A DNA stretch of 64,000 bases, taken from NCBI GenBank assembly GCA_020852705.1, contig JADZAP010000004.1, forward strand, positions 1-64,000, given 5' to 3'. The stretch is from Ignavibacteria bacterium (GTDB lineage: Bacteria > Bacteroidota > Ignavibacteria > Tepidaquicellales > OLB5). Shown in pieces: positions 8,737-20,479 of the stretch. The notes under the pieces were generated by a model that had not been told where the DNA came from, searched no databases, and worked only from the letters and a program-made list of their open reading frames with translations. How positions within the stretch are numbered: the first letter of the stretch is position 1; each line of letters opens with the position of its first letter. A program made the translations under genes and the position numbers.

Positions 8737-8803
8737 GTTTAAAAAAGTTTGGTATAAATTATAAAAATATTTATTAATTGTAAATTGCAATTAGTTAATT
8801 ACT

Positions 8804-9010
8804 TTACCCTCCCTGCACAGCGTGTACAATTTCAACATTATCATTTTCATTTAATAAAGTTTCGCCCCATCTGCATTTAGGTATTATCATATTGTTTAGA
8901 GCTACTGCAATTCCTTTAGGTTCTTTTTCATTAAATTTAGCAGTGATAAAATCAGAGATCAATATATTATTTTCCAGAAATAATATTTCACCATTTAATT
9001 TAATATTCAT
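8804..9010 (-). CDS. thiS: Sulfur-carrier protein ThiS
   Basis: 68 aa beta-grasp protein ending in Gly-Gly (VHAVQGG), the C-terminus that is adenylated and thiocarboxylated to carry sulfur to ThiG. I choose the ATG at 9008-9010 (MNIKLNGEILFLENN), four bases after the thiO stop. The longer frame from 9055 would add 15 residues lying inside thiO and does not fit the family length. CRWGETLLNENDNVEIV matches the conserved middle. The activating enzyme ThiF is not in this window. Confidence 0.92.
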   Translation of the reverse strand: MNIKLNGEILFLENNILISDFITAKFNEKEPKGIAVALNNMIIPKCRWGETLLNENDNVEIVHAVQGG

Positions 9011-9014
9011 AAGT

Positions 9015-12157
<3,143 letters not shown>

Positions 12158-12160
12158 TTA

Positions 12161-12226
12161 AAAACCGTTTATTCTGATTATCTATAATTTCCGGGCGAAG
12201 AAATTAAATACAGGATAAACGGTTTT
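12161..12226 (-). terminator. Attenuator terminator between TPP riboswitch and thiC
   Basis: On the minus strand AAAACCGTTTATCCTG (12211-12226) pairs with CAGAATAAACGGTTTT (12161-12176) with one mismatch over 16 positions, and is followed by T-rich sequence. The 34-base loop contains CGCCCGGAAATT, which can pair with CCGG/AATT of the riboswitch 3' part, giving a plausible alternative antiterminator fold. This would make thiamine control transcriptional. Confidence 0.6.
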
Positions 12227-12230
12227 ATTC

Positions 12231-12328
12231 TGTTTTCCTACGCCGGAATTACCCGGATCAGGTTTCTGTTATGTTTTTCATAACAAGGGTTTGATCTCAG
12301 CCATTCGATAGAAAAGCACCCCTACAAC
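12231..12328 (-). ncRNA. TPP riboswitch (THI element)
   Basis: Read on the minus strand the element has the conserved THI-box pieces in order: GGGGTGC, GGCTGAGAT, ACCC, then AACCTGATCCGGGTAATTCCGG and CGTAGGAA (given here in parts). The variable P3a arm is TGTTATGAAAAACATAACA, a clean hairpin. It lies 122 bases upstream of the thiC start and controls the whole operon by binding thiamine pyrophosphate. This explains most of the 345-bp gene-free stretch 12110-12455; the part from 12331 to 12455 is AT-rich with no clear promoter match. Confidence 0.95.
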
Positions 12329-12455
12329 TGCAATATAGCTAATATCTGCAATAAAATAAAACCAGAAATTTTTAAGTTCATAAAAGTATTGTTATTTAAA
12401 TAGATTAATGGAATAGAAAATGACAAAGGTATAAAGGTAAGTATATAGAGATATT

Positions 12456-13127
12456 TTAATTGAGAGTATAGAAATCTTCTTTTTCATGATTATGCAGACG
12501 AATAATATCTGCTCTTACAAGGTTTACAAGTATTCTGCTGGCTCTGCGGTTAGAAATATTCATCATTTCGCGGAACTGACGAAGAGTGATTTTTTCGTTG
12601 CTGCCAAGAAACTCAATCAAACATTTTTCTTTTTCTCCAAGGTTAATTATTTGTGGAGGTGAATCAGGACGTAATTTCTTTAAAACCTTTATTGTTTCTT
12701 TTGATGCCTGCACAGAGCGGTCTTTTACTCTAATGTAAACTTTAGTATCATCATTATCATGTTTCCCATTTTCAATTAACCGGTGAGGCTTTTGATTGCT
12801 TTCAGGGATATATACAACAATTACATCTTTTCTGAAGATTTGGAATATATCACTAGAAATATTCAATTCAGGTTCACAGTAAAACTTTGCAGCAAGGTCA
12901 ATATATTCAATTTCACCTTTTTCGCTTTCAACACCAACAACAGTTTTATCGTCATCAATACCAAAAAGAATTTTACCGCCTTTGGTATTGGCAAAAGCAA
13001 TCATTTCTCTTGCAATTTTTTCAGGTTCAGTAAACTTACGCTTAAACTCAACATTTTGGTTTTCGCCAGCTTCAATTATTTCATTTAGCTCATAAAGCGA
13101 AAGTTTTGTATTTTTAACTATATTCAA
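12456..13127 (-). CDS. AlbA-domain (AlbA_2/Schlafen-type) putative nucleic-acid-binding protein
   Basis: 223 aa starting with TTG. Residues about 12-130 match the AlbA_2 domain: GENQNVEFKRKF, then FANTKGGKILFGIDDD and VYIRVKDRSVQAS. Residues about 160-223 look like a winged helix (KITLRQFREMMNISNRRASR). Members are often called transcriptional regulators or ATP-binding proteins but few have a known function. There are no defence or mobile genes nearby, so a housekeeping regulatory role is more likely. It is 57 bp downstream of ruvX on the same strand. Confidence 0.8.
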   Translation of the reverse strand: MNIVKNTKLSLYELNEIIEAGENQNVEFKRKFTEPEKIAREMIAFANTKGGKILFGIDDDKTVVGVESEKGEIEYIDLAAKFYCEPELNISSDIFQIFRKDVIVVYIPESNQKPHRLIENGKHDNDDTKVYIRVKDRSVQASKETIKVLKKLRPDSPPQIINLGEKEKCLIEFLGSNEKITLRQFREMMNISNRRASRILVNLVRADIIRLHNHEKEDFYTLN

Positions 13128-13184
13128 AACTACTTTATATATTGTTTACAGTGCAATTATAACTGCAAATATTAAAAGAACTTT

Positions 13185-13652
13185 TTAAAAAGATAAATTA
13201 TTAATTTTATTTTTATTTTTTAAGTTATCAAGATAGCTTTGTAAAATCAATGCGGCAGAAATAATATCTATATTTTTTTTATCCTGTCTTTTCTTTTTTT
13301 TCATACCGGAGGCGAGTAAAGAATCTGCGGCTAGACTTGAAGTAAATCTTTCATCCCACTTAATAATTTTTATCTGAGAAAATGTTCCTCCTGATTTGAT
13401 GAGATAGCTTTGAAGTTCTTCTTCAAATTTTTCGGTTAACAAAGTTTGTGCGGTTTTTTCTCCTTTAAGACTAAGGGGCAGCCCAAGGATAATTTGAAAG
13501 ATGTTTTCTTCTTTAATAAGGTTTTTAAGGTTTACAAACATGTTTTTATCATTTAAAATTACTTTCCTGCCAAAAGCAACAGAAGCATTTTCATCAGAAA
13601 CTGCAACCCCGATTCTTACTTTACCGTAATCAAGCCCAAGGAATTTAGCCAT
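13185..13652 (-). CDS. ruvX: YqgF/RuvX-type putative Holliday junction resolvase / 16S rRNA processing nuclease
   Basis: 155 aa RNase H-like fold. The N-terminal KFLGLDYGKVRIGVAVSD holds the first catalytic Asp (Asp8). LGLPLSLKGEKTAQT, then KWDERFTSSLAADSLL and the terminal KKNIDIISAALILQSYLD supply the other acidic residues. In E. coli YqgF is essential and acts in 16S rRNA 5' maturation; the resolvase role is inferred from structure. A -7-like TATATTTG at 13685-13692 may be its promoter, without a good -33 element. Confidence 0.9.
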   Translation of the reverse strand: MAKFLGLDYGKVRIGVAVSDENASVAFGRKVILNDKNMFVNLKNLIKEENIFQIILGLPLSLKGEKTAQTLLTEKFEEELQSYLIKSGGTFSQIKIIKWDERFTSSLAADSLLASGMKKKKRQDKKNIDIISAALILQSYLDNLKNKNKINNLSF

Positions 13653-13762
13653 ATATTAAAATTAAAGACGTGTTGAATGAATAACAAATATAATAAAGAA
13701 TTTTAAATATGTAAAAACAATAATTTTATTCATCAAACTCTTAACGGACAAAATAAATCAAA

Positions 13763-13796
13763 ACTACAAAAGTATTCATTTGAATACTTCTGTAGT
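13763..13796 (-). terminator. Rho-independent terminator of the HU-like gene
   Basis: Arms at 13763-13778 and 13781-13796 pair along 16 positions with one wobble; on the minus strand the hairpin is followed by TTTTGATTTATTTTG. It lies 33 bp after the stop of the HU-like gene. Confidence 0.75.
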
Positions 13797-13828
13797 CTGA
13801 CTGCAGTATAATAAAATTTACGAAAAGT

Positions 13829-14164
13829 TTAAGCTAAAGGTTTTTTAAGAAATTCTTTTAGAAGTTTTCCGGGTTTAAAGTGCATTTTTTTCCTTGCCGG
13901 AACAAATACAAATTCACCGGTTTTCAGATTTCTGGCTTTTGGTTTTGGCTTAGTGGTTTTAACCTCAAAAACACCAAAATCGCGGATCTCGATTCTTAAA
14001 TCCGGGCTGGCAGTTAATAACAGCTCTCTGATACTGTCAAACAAAGCATCAACAGCAGCTTTTTCGGTGATTTTTCTGCCTTCAAATTTCTTTGCCAGTT
14101 TAATTTCAATGTCTTTTTTAGTTAGAGTTCTAACCCTGAGCTTTTTTTCTGTTGTTGTTTCCAT
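13829..14164 (-). CDS. HU/IHF-family DNA-binding protein
   Basis: 111 aa. The ATG at 14162-14164 is preceded by GGAGAGGG and is preferred over a TTG four codons upstream. The family pattern is clear: LTKKDIEIKLAKKF, AVDALFDSIRELL, then IRDFGVFEVKTTKPKPKARN with GEFVFVPARKKMHFKPGKLL (arm region and C-terminal strand). A basic linker (TTTEKKLRVRT) extends the N-terminus beyond the 90-95 aa of HU. It bends DNA and organises the nucleoid. The strong terminator after it suggests high expression. Confidence 0.9.
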   Translation of the reverse strand: METTTEKKLRVRTLTKKDIEIKLAKKFEGRKITEKAAVDALFDSIRELLLTASPDLRIEIRDFGVFEVKTTKPKPKARNLKTGEFVFVPARKKMHFKPGKLLKEFLKKPLA

Positions 14165-14193
14165 ATCCCTCTCCAAATTAAAATTTGAAATTA

Positions 14194-14769
14194 TTATTTA
14201 GTTTCTTTAAATCTTTGAAAATATGAGAATAATGATAAAAATGTTAATACTATAGATATAAATAACATAATGATGTATAAAAGTTCCGTAATTTCACAAT
14301 GATAGAAAAAATAATTACCAAATTGACCAATTTTAGACGCAAAATTAAAAATTGAAAGGATTAAAGTAAATCCGATTGAAAAAACAGTAATTTTACCGAT
14401 CCAATTTGATTGTAATATTATGTTTTTACGATATTTTAGATATAAACCTCCTAAAAGGATAATTATATCACGAGATATAATTATTATTACAAAATATTCC
14501 GGAATTATACCTTTTAAAAGTAAAATTATAACCAAGGTAATTATAACTATTTTATCAGCTAATGGATCTATTAATTTACCGAGTTCACTTATTTCGTTTC
14601 GCATTCTGGCAAAGAAGCCATCAAGAAGGTCAGAGATCCAAATTAATACAATAAATAATCCTGTTAGAACGAAATTATTGTTTATCAAAAAGTAAACGCA
14701 CACACCAAGCAATAAAAACCTGGATAAGGAAATAAGGTTTGAGATATAAAATATTTCTTTTTTTAGCAA
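14194..14769 (-). CDS. pgsA: CDP-alcohol phosphatidyltransferase (phosphatidylglycerophosphate synthase type)
   Basis: 191 aa membrane protein with about five helices. The catalytic motif D-x2-DG-x2-AR-x8-G-x3-D-x3-D is complete: Asp47, Asp50, Gly51, Ala54, Arg55, Gly64, Asp68 and Asp72. It joins glycerol-3-phosphate (or another alcohol) to CDP-diacylglycerol at the inner membrane; PgsA is the best match by length and order, but the substrate is not proved by sequence. The likely start is TTG at 14767-14769. Confidence 0.85.
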   Translation of the reverse strand: MLKKEIFYISNLISLSRFLLLGVCVYFLINNNFVLTGLFIVLIWISDLLDGFFARMRNEISELGKLIDPLADKIVIITLVIILLLKGIIPEYFVIIIISRDIIILLGGLYLKYRKNIILQSNWIGKITVFSIGFTLILSIFNFASKIGQFGNYFFYHCEITELLYIIMLFISIVLTFLSLFSYFQRFKETK

Positions 14770-14955
14770 ATTAATAAACTAAACATCCCTGCCGGTAAAG
14801 TATTAAGAAGAAAAATTTAAAATATAAAATACTTCTGGAAAAAACATAAAGTTATACAAATATACAAAACAAAATATTTAAAAATTAATCAATTTTTTAG
14901 CTTTTTTATTGTTAAGTTCATTATTATTTTTGAAAGATATACTCTATTCAACCGA

Positions 14956-16275
14956 ATGTTAAGAATTAAAATTTTAATATTATTTCTGATGTTTTACAGT
15001 ACTGCAATAAACTCTCAAATTGAATTTAAAGAATATGACCTAGAAAATGGTCTTCATGTAATTTTGCATCAGGATAAAACCAATCCGATAGTATGTTTAG
15101 ATATATGGTATCATGTAGGTGCTAAGGATGAGGATTCAGCGCGTACTGGATTTGCCCATCTGTTTGAACATATGATGTTTCAGGGTTCACAAAATGTTGG
15201 GAAAGCAGAACATTTTGCTTATATACAGAAAGCAGGGGGCACATTAAACGGTACAACAAACCAAGACAGAACTAATTATTTTGAAACCGTACCAAGCAAT
15301 CAATTAGAGCTTTTACTTTGGCTGGAATCAGACCGGATGTCAACACTGAAAGTTAATCAGGAAAATTTTGATAATCAGCGAGAGGTAGTTAAAGAAGAGA
15401 AACTTCAGCGATATGATAATGTGCCATACGGCACCAGATTGATTAAATTAATGGATCTATCATTTACGGGACAAACATACCAAAGTACAGCTATTGGCTC
15501 GATGGATGACCTTAATAATGCTGATTTAAGTTATGCACAAAAATTTTACACTAAGTATTATTCACCCGATAATGCAGTTTTAGTGCTTGCAGGAGATTTT
15601 GAGTATGACAATGCAATTAAGCTTATAAAAAAATATTTTGGCTCACTAAAACCTGCAAATACAACCAAAAACAAATACCGGGAAATATTCTTTAATCAGG
15701 GAGAAAAAACTGAAACAGTATATGATAATATTCAGCTGCCTGCTGTTTTTATTGGATACAAGGTACCGGGTATTACAAGCAATGAAATGCTTTCATTAGA
15801 AATACTTTCAATGATACTTGGTGACGGAAAAAGCTCAAGACTTTATAAAGAACTTGTTTACAGCAGCAAAGCAGCAAAATCTGCAGGATCATTTTTAATG
15901 GATAATGAGTTAGCAGGATTATTTATTATATATGCTATGGGGATGAAAAATACACCGACTGAAATATTGAATGAAAAAATTACCGAAGCAGTTAATAATA
16001 TTACCAACGGCAATATTACTGATTATGAAATTGAAAAGGCAATGAATACTATTGAAAACGATCATATAAAAAGTATGCAAACTGTACTTGGTAAAGCAAA
16101 CACTCTGGCACATTATTATACATTTTTTAAAAACACCGGTAAAATAAATGAAATTATAGATAAATACAGGGATGTAACAAAACAAGATTTGCTAGATGCC
16201 GCGAAAAAATATTTACTAAAAGAAAACCGGGTGGTTCTTACATATTTGCCAAAGATAAATAATGGCAATAATTAA
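14956..16275 (+). CDS. Secreted M16 zinc peptidase (active copy 1)
   Basis: 439 aa. Signal peptide about 1-20 (MLRIKILILFLMFYSTAINS). The inverted zinc motif HxxEH is at His68-Glu71-His72 (GFAHLFEHMMFQGS), and REVVKEEKLQRYDN has the third ligand region. The C-terminal half is the M16 inactive-type lobe (YSPDNAVLVLAGDF). M16 enzymes of this size work as dimers or with a partner subunit, degrading or trimming peptides in the periplasm. It is first of three tandem M16 genes. A -7-like TATTTTTG at 14925-14932 lacks a well-spaced -33. Confidence 0.93.
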   Translation: MLRIKILILFLMFYSTAINSQIEFKEYDLENGLHVILHQDKTNPIVCLDIWYHVGAKDEDSARTGFAHLFEHMMFQGSQNVGKAEHFAYIQKAGGTLNGTTNQDRTNYFETVPSNQLELLLWLESDRMSTLKVNQENFDNQREVVKEEKLQRYDNVPYGTRLIKLMDLSFTGQTYQSTAIGSMDDLNNADLSYAQKFYTKYYSPDNAVLVLAGDFEYDNAIKLIKKYFGSLKPANTTKNKYREIFFNQGEKTETVYDNIQLPAVFIGYKVPGITSNEMLSLEILSMILGDGKSSRLYKELVYSSKAAKSAGSFLMDNELAGLFIIYAMGMKNTPTEILNEKITEAVNNITNGNITDYEIEKAMNTIENDHIKSMQTVLGKANTLAHYYTFFKNTGKINEIIDKYRDVTKQDLLDAAKKYLLKENRVVLTYLPKINNGNN

Positions 16276-16329
16276 AAGACAGATAAGAATAAATAGATTC
16301 AGCAATATTTGAGAAAAGAAAATTTAAAA

Positions 16330-17625
16330 ATGAAAGGCAATACCAATTGTTTGCCAAAACATTCATTAAAAATTGAATATACTGAGCATGAGATACCAAA
16401 CGGATTAAGGATAATTCTTTCACCGAATAATTCCGTACCATCAATTGCAATAAATGTTAGTTATCACGTTGGCTCAAAGAATGAAAAGATAAATAATAAG
16501 GGATATGCTCATTTATTTGAGCATTTAATGTTTGAGGGTTCTAAAAATCATGCACCGGGCGAGTATGATAGACTTGCACTTCAAAGAGGCTGTGAAAATA
16601 ATGCTTATACCACAGAAGATAAGACGAATTATTACCTGTTAGTACCGGAAAATCAGTTAGAATTTGGTTTATGGCTTGAATCTGACAGGATGCTTGAGTT
16701 CAGCACAACTCAGGAAAGCCTTGAGATACAGAAAGGTGTAGTTATTGAGGAAAAAAAGCAGCTATTTGATAACCGTCCGTGCGGTTCAGCCAGTTTTGAA
16801 ATGGCTCCGCTGTTATTTAAAAATAATGGATATGCTTGGGATGTTATTGGCAAAGCAAAAGATATTAAAAATGCTACATTAGAAGATTTACGGAGTTTTT
16901 ACAACAATTATTATACCCCCAATAATGCAGTTTTAACTTTAGCGGGAGATTTTGAAACTGAAAAAGCAGTTGAACTGATTTACAGATATTTTGGTGAAAT
17001 CCCATCAGGCAATTCAGAGGTTAAAAATCATGTATTTAATGATGAACCGCTAATTGGAGAAACTATCAAGACAATTTATGATGATATACATCTTCCTGAA
17101 ATTTTTGGTGCATACAAGATACCAAAGGAAAATTCAAATGAAATGTTTGCATTTGACCTGCTGACAGATATACTTTCCGCAGGTGAAAGTTCAAGACTTT
17201 ACAGAGAACTTGTATATAAAAAGCAAATAGTTACTGAAGTTAGCTGCTGGGCAGAAGGCAGGGAGTGTGCCGGCATATTGCATTTTTATGCAGTATTAAT
17301 GCCAGGTGTGGAAACAGAAGAAGTACAATTTGAAATTGACAGGGTGATAAATGAGATATATACAGACGGAATAACAGAGAAAGAATTTACGAAAGTAAAA
17401 AACAGAACTGAGACCAGACATATATACAAGATGCAGACAAATCTTTCAAAGGCAGATATGTTTTCTCATTATAAACTATTATACAATGACCCCTCAATGG
17501 TAAATAAAATTATAGAAAGATACAATAAAGTTACAATTGAAGATATTATGAAAGCCGCAAATGAATATATAAACGGTAAGGGCAGAGTTATATTAAATTA
17601 TCTGCCGAAAGAAAAAGTAAATTGA
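16330..17625 (+). CDS. M16 zinc peptidase (active copy 2)
   Basis: 431 aa from the ATG at 16330; a TTG at 16309 would add seven residues. The HxxEH motif is intact (GYAHLFEHLMFEGS), as is the downstream Glu (GVVIEEKKQLFDN). It is clearly paralogous to the gene before it, sharing WLESDRM and SSRLYRELVY wording, but has no visible signal peptide. Either this copy is cytoplasmic or its true start is elsewhere. The gap to copy 1 is 54 bp and to copy 3 is 7 bp, so the three are an operon. Confidence 0.9.
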   Translation: MKGNTNCLPKHSLKIEYTEHEIPNGLRIILSPNNSVPSIAINVSYHVGSKNEKINNKGYAHLFEHLMFEGSKNHAPGEYDRLALQRGCENNAYTTEDKTNYYLLVPENQLEFGLWLESDRMLEFSTTQESLEIQKGVVIEEKKQLFDNRPCGSASFEMAPLLFKNNGYAWDVIGKAKDIKNATLEDLRSFYNNYYTPNNAVLTLAGDFETEKAVELIYRYFGEIPSGNSEVKNHVFNDEPLIGETIKTIYDDIHLPEIFGAYKIPKENSNEMFAFDLLTDILSAGESSRLYRELVYKKQIVTEVSCWAEGRECAGILHFYAVLMPGVETEEVQFEIDRVINEIYTDGITEKEFTKVKNRTETRHIYKMQTNLSKADMFSHYKLLYNDPSMVNKIIERYNKVTIEDIMKAANEYINGKGRVILNYLPKEKVN

Positions 17626-17632
17626 TACTAGG

Positions 17633-19081
17633 TTGTTATTAAATTTTTTTAAAATATTATTTTTTACAGCAGCAATATTATATATGACGAATATAAAAGC
17701 ACAGGATGATGTATTAGACCGTACAAAACCTCCAAAGGCGGGTCCCCCAAAAGATGTTGAGTTCCCAGTATATATTGATACCACACTTCAAAACGGAATA
17801 AATGTACTTGTAATTGAAAACAATAAAATTCCCGCAGTTTCAATCAGAATGGTATTTAAGGATGCAGGTTCTTATTATGACGGAAGCAAATACGGGCTGG
17901 CAAGTTTAACTGCAGAAATGCTAACCAAAGGTACTTCAAACAGAACAGCGACTAAAATTGCTGAAGATATAGATTTCCTAGGCGGGAGTTTAGTTTCAGG
18001 CAGTGACTGGGATGGCAGTTATGTTTCACTTTCAGTGCTTCGCAAATATTTAACCAACGGAACTGAAATATTAAGCGATGTGGTTCAAAATCCCCTTTTT
18101 GAAGATGACGAACTTGCAAGATTAAAGGAACAGAGATTATCTTCAATTCTGCAGGGAAAAGATGACGCAGAAAATCTGAGTGATAAAAGATTTAATAAAA
18201 TTGTATATAATACATTGCCGTATGCAAATCCACCTGAGGGAACAGAAAATACTGTAAAAAACATGACAAGCCAAGACCTGAAGGAATTTTACAGAGAAAA
18301 TTATCTTTCTTCAAATCTAATAATTGCTTTTGTAGGAGATATTACCAAAGAAGAGGCACTAAAAATTACTGATGAATATTTTTCGAAACTGCCAATAAAC
18401 GGAAAAAAGAAATTTGTTAATAATAATTATATACAAGATGAAAACAGAAAAAAAGTATATATTGTAAATAAAACCGGAGCAGTTCAATCCGACATAAAAA
18501 TTGGTCATATTGGTATTGCAAGGAACAATCCGGACTATATTGCAGTAACAATAATGAATACTATACTTGGAGGATATTTTGGTTCAAGGATAAATTATAA
18601 TTTGCGCGAAAAGCACGGTTTTACTTACGGTGCACGAAGCAGTTTTAACCCGTATCTGCTATCGGGTGACTTTTCGGTTGATACAGATGTAAGAAATGAT
18701 GTTACAGATTCATCTATTACACTAATTGAGGATGAACTAAAACGCATTACAACAGAAGAAGTTACAGATGAAGAGCTTGAAACAGTGAAGAATTATATGA
18801 CAGGGATATTTCCGCTGCAGCTTGAAACGGCAAATGCAGTTGCAACAAGAGTAATTAACCTGAAACTATATAATCTTCCAAAAGATTATTACAATAAATA
18901 TATCAGCACAATAAACAGTCTAACAAAACAAGACCTGCTGGATGCCGCTGTAAAATATATTCACCCCAAAGATATGACAATAGTAGTATCAGGTGATGCA
19001 GAGGCAATTAAGAATAAATTAAGAAAATTTGGCGAAGTTATTGTTTATGATGCAGACGGGAATATTTTCAATAAAAAATGA
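17633..19081 (+). CDS. M16-family non-catalytic subunit, secreted
   Basis: 482 aa with a TTG start just after AGG. Signal peptide to about residue 23 (FFKILFFTAAILYMTNIKAQ). It has the M16 fold signature (TLQNGINVLVIENNKIPAVS, REKHGFTYGARSSF) but the zinc motif is replaced by YGLASLTAEMLTKGT, with no His pair, so it should be inactive. In related bacteria and in mitochondrial processing peptidase such a subunit pairs with an HxxEH partner and helps bind substrate. Its likely partner is the secreted copy at 14956. Confidence 0.9.
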   Translation: MLLNFFKILFFTAAILYMTNIKAQDDVLDRTKPPKAGPPKDVEFPVYIDTTLQNGINVLVIENNKIPAVSIRMVFKDAGSYYDGSKYGLASLTAEMLTKGTSNRTATKIAEDIDFLGGSLVSGSDWDGSYVSLSVLRKYLTNGTEILSDVVQNPLFEDDELARLKEQRLSSILQGKDDAENLSDKRFNKIVYNTLPYANPPEGTENTVKNMTSQDLKEFYRENYLSSNLIIAFVGDITKEEALKITDEYFSKLPINGKKKFVNNNYIQDENRKKVYIVNKTGAVQSDIKIGHIGIARNNPDYIAVTIMNTILGGYFGSRINYNLREKHGFTYGARSSFNPYLLSGDFSVDTDVRNDVTDSSITLIEDELKRITTEEVTDEELETVKNYMTGIFPLQLETANAVATRVINLKLYNLPKDYYNKYISTINSLTKQDLLDAAVKYIHPKDMTIVVSGDAEAIKNKLRKFGEVIVYDADGNIFNKK

Positions 19082-19147
19082 GTTTGGAATATTTAAACTG
19101 AATTCAGCAAGCAATGCAGCTATGGTATATAACATATTAATTTATTA

Positions 19148-20197
19148 ATGGAAGAAAAAAAAATAATTACATCTAAACCCTCAATAAAAACTAATGGTTC
19201 TGCTAACGGAACTGCAAATGGAATGAATGATGTTGAGCTGGTAAAATATCTCAATACAAAGTATAAAGAACTAAAGAAAGAAGTTGCAAAGGTAATTGTT
19301 GGGCAGGATGCAATTATTGATCAGATAATTACAGCAATTTTAAGCAAGGGGCACTGTTTGCTTGTGGGTGTACCTGGGCTGGCAAAAACACTTTTAGTTA
19401 AAACACTTTCTGAAGCACTTGAGCTTAAATTTTCAAGGATACAGTTTACTCCAGATTTGATGCCAAGTGATATAGTTGGCACAGAAATTCTGGAAGATGA
19501 CAGGCAGGCAGGCACAAAGAAGTTTAAATTTATTCAAGGTCCTGTATTTGCCAATATGGTGCTTGCGGATGAAATAAACCGCACACCGCCTAAAACACAA
19601 TCAGCTTTATTAGAAGCGATGCAGGAACATAAGGTAACCGCTGCCGGCAATACATATACACTTGATGAACCCTTTTTTGTATTGGCTACACAAAATCCAA
19701 TTGAGCATGAAGGCACCTATCCCCTGCCTGAGGCACAGCTTGACAGATTTATGTTCAATATCTGGTTAGATTATCCATCTCAATCGGAAGAAATTGATAT
19801 AATAAAATACACTACAAGCATGTATCAGCCGGAAGTTAATATAGCATTAAAAAAAGATGAAATAATTATGCTGCAGGAGCTAGTTAAAAGAGTGCCTGTT
19901 GCAGATAACGTGATTGAATATACGGTAAATCTGGTGAATAAAACCAGACCGGGCGGTGCATCCGCACCTAAATATATAAAAGACTGGTTGGAATGGGGTG
20001 CGGGACCAAGAGCATCGCAATATTTGATTCTGGGAGCAAAAACAAATGCAATACTTAGCGGCAGGTTCTCTCCCGAAATTGACGATATTAAAAAAGCTGC
20101 GAAACCTGTTTTAAGGCACAGACTTATTACCAACTTTAACGCAGAAGCTGATAATATTAAAACAACAGATATTATTGAAAAACTGTTAAAGGAGTAA
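19148..20197 (+). CDS. MoxR-family AAA+ ATPase
   Basis: 349 aa. N-terminal 27 residues are Asn/Gly/Thr-rich. Walker A GVPGLAKT at 74-81, Walker B VLADEINR around Asp141-Glu142, sensor 1 FFVLATQNPIEHEGTYPLPEA and a C-terminal AAA lid. MoxR ATPases act as chaperones in assembling or activating partners, usually with a DUF58 or VWA protein encoded next door. No such partner follows here. It is 66 bp after the M16 trio on the same strand and may be co-transcribed. Confidence 0.93.
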   Translation: MEEKKIITSKPSIKTNGSANGTANGMNDVELVKYLNTKYKELKKEVAKVIVGQDAIIDQIITAILSKGHCLLVGVPGLAKTLLVKTLSEALELKFSRIQFTPDLMPSDIVGTEILEDDRQAGTKKFKFIQGPVFANMVLADEINRTPPKTQSALLEAMQEHKVTAAGNTYTLDEPFFVLATQNPIEHEGTYPLPEAQLDRFMFNIWLDYPSQSEEIDIIKYTTSMYQPEVNIALKKDEIIMLQELVKRVPVADNVIEYTVNLVNKTRPGGASAPKYIKDWLEWGAGPRASQYLILGAKTNAILSGRFSPEIDDIKKAAKPVLRHRLITNFNAEADNIKTTDIIEKLLKE

Positions 20198-20278
20198 TTA
20201 TAATTCACAAATCAGCATAACTAGCTTCATTTTTGTATGAACCCTTTTGTTATATTATTTCTCTACTTAAATACTAAC

Positions 20279-20320
20279 CCCCATTAGTCCCCCCTTCAAC
20301 AGAAAGGGGATGAGGAACAG
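20279..20320. repeat. GC-rich palindromic intergenic element
   Basis: CCCCATTAGTCCCCCCTT, a short loop, then AAAGGGGATGAGG: a hairpin-forming GC island in AT-rich DNA, like those at 8717 and 41821. It sits in the 281-bp gap between the MoxR gene and the M61 terminator, which otherwise holds nothing I can assign. Confidence 0.4.
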
Positions 20321-20391
20321 TTTTTTTTTCTCATCAGGTCTTAAGGACATGACGGCAGCGAAATTACACGGATTATACTTTTACACAAAAT

Positions 20392-20420
20392 AAAAAAGCC
20401 TGCCAAATTCACAGGCAGGC
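20392..20420 (-). terminator. Rho-independent terminator of the M61 peptidase gene
   Basis: Minus strand GCCTGCC (20414-20420), TGTGAATTT, GGCAGGC (20398-20404), then six T. A textbook terminator 60 bp after the stop codon. Confidence 0.9.
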
Positions 20421-20479
20421 ATAAAATATATTTAATATATTATAAATTAAAACTCAGAATGTGGTGATAAACTACAATT

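Noticed and set aside
12456..13127. AlbA/Schlafen-type protein as part of a defence system
   Set aside because: Neighbours are ruvX, HU-like, pgsA and thiC; there is no nuclease, toxin or mobile gene next to it.
13685..13720. Full promoter for ruvX
   Set aside because: TATATTTG is present but the nearest TTG leaves a 25-base spacer. The same problem applies to pgsA (14857-14892) and the phosphorylase gene (56215-56249).
14165..14176. TTG start four codons upstream in the HU-like gene
   Set aside because: The bases between form the GGAGAGGG ribosome site for the ATG at 14164.
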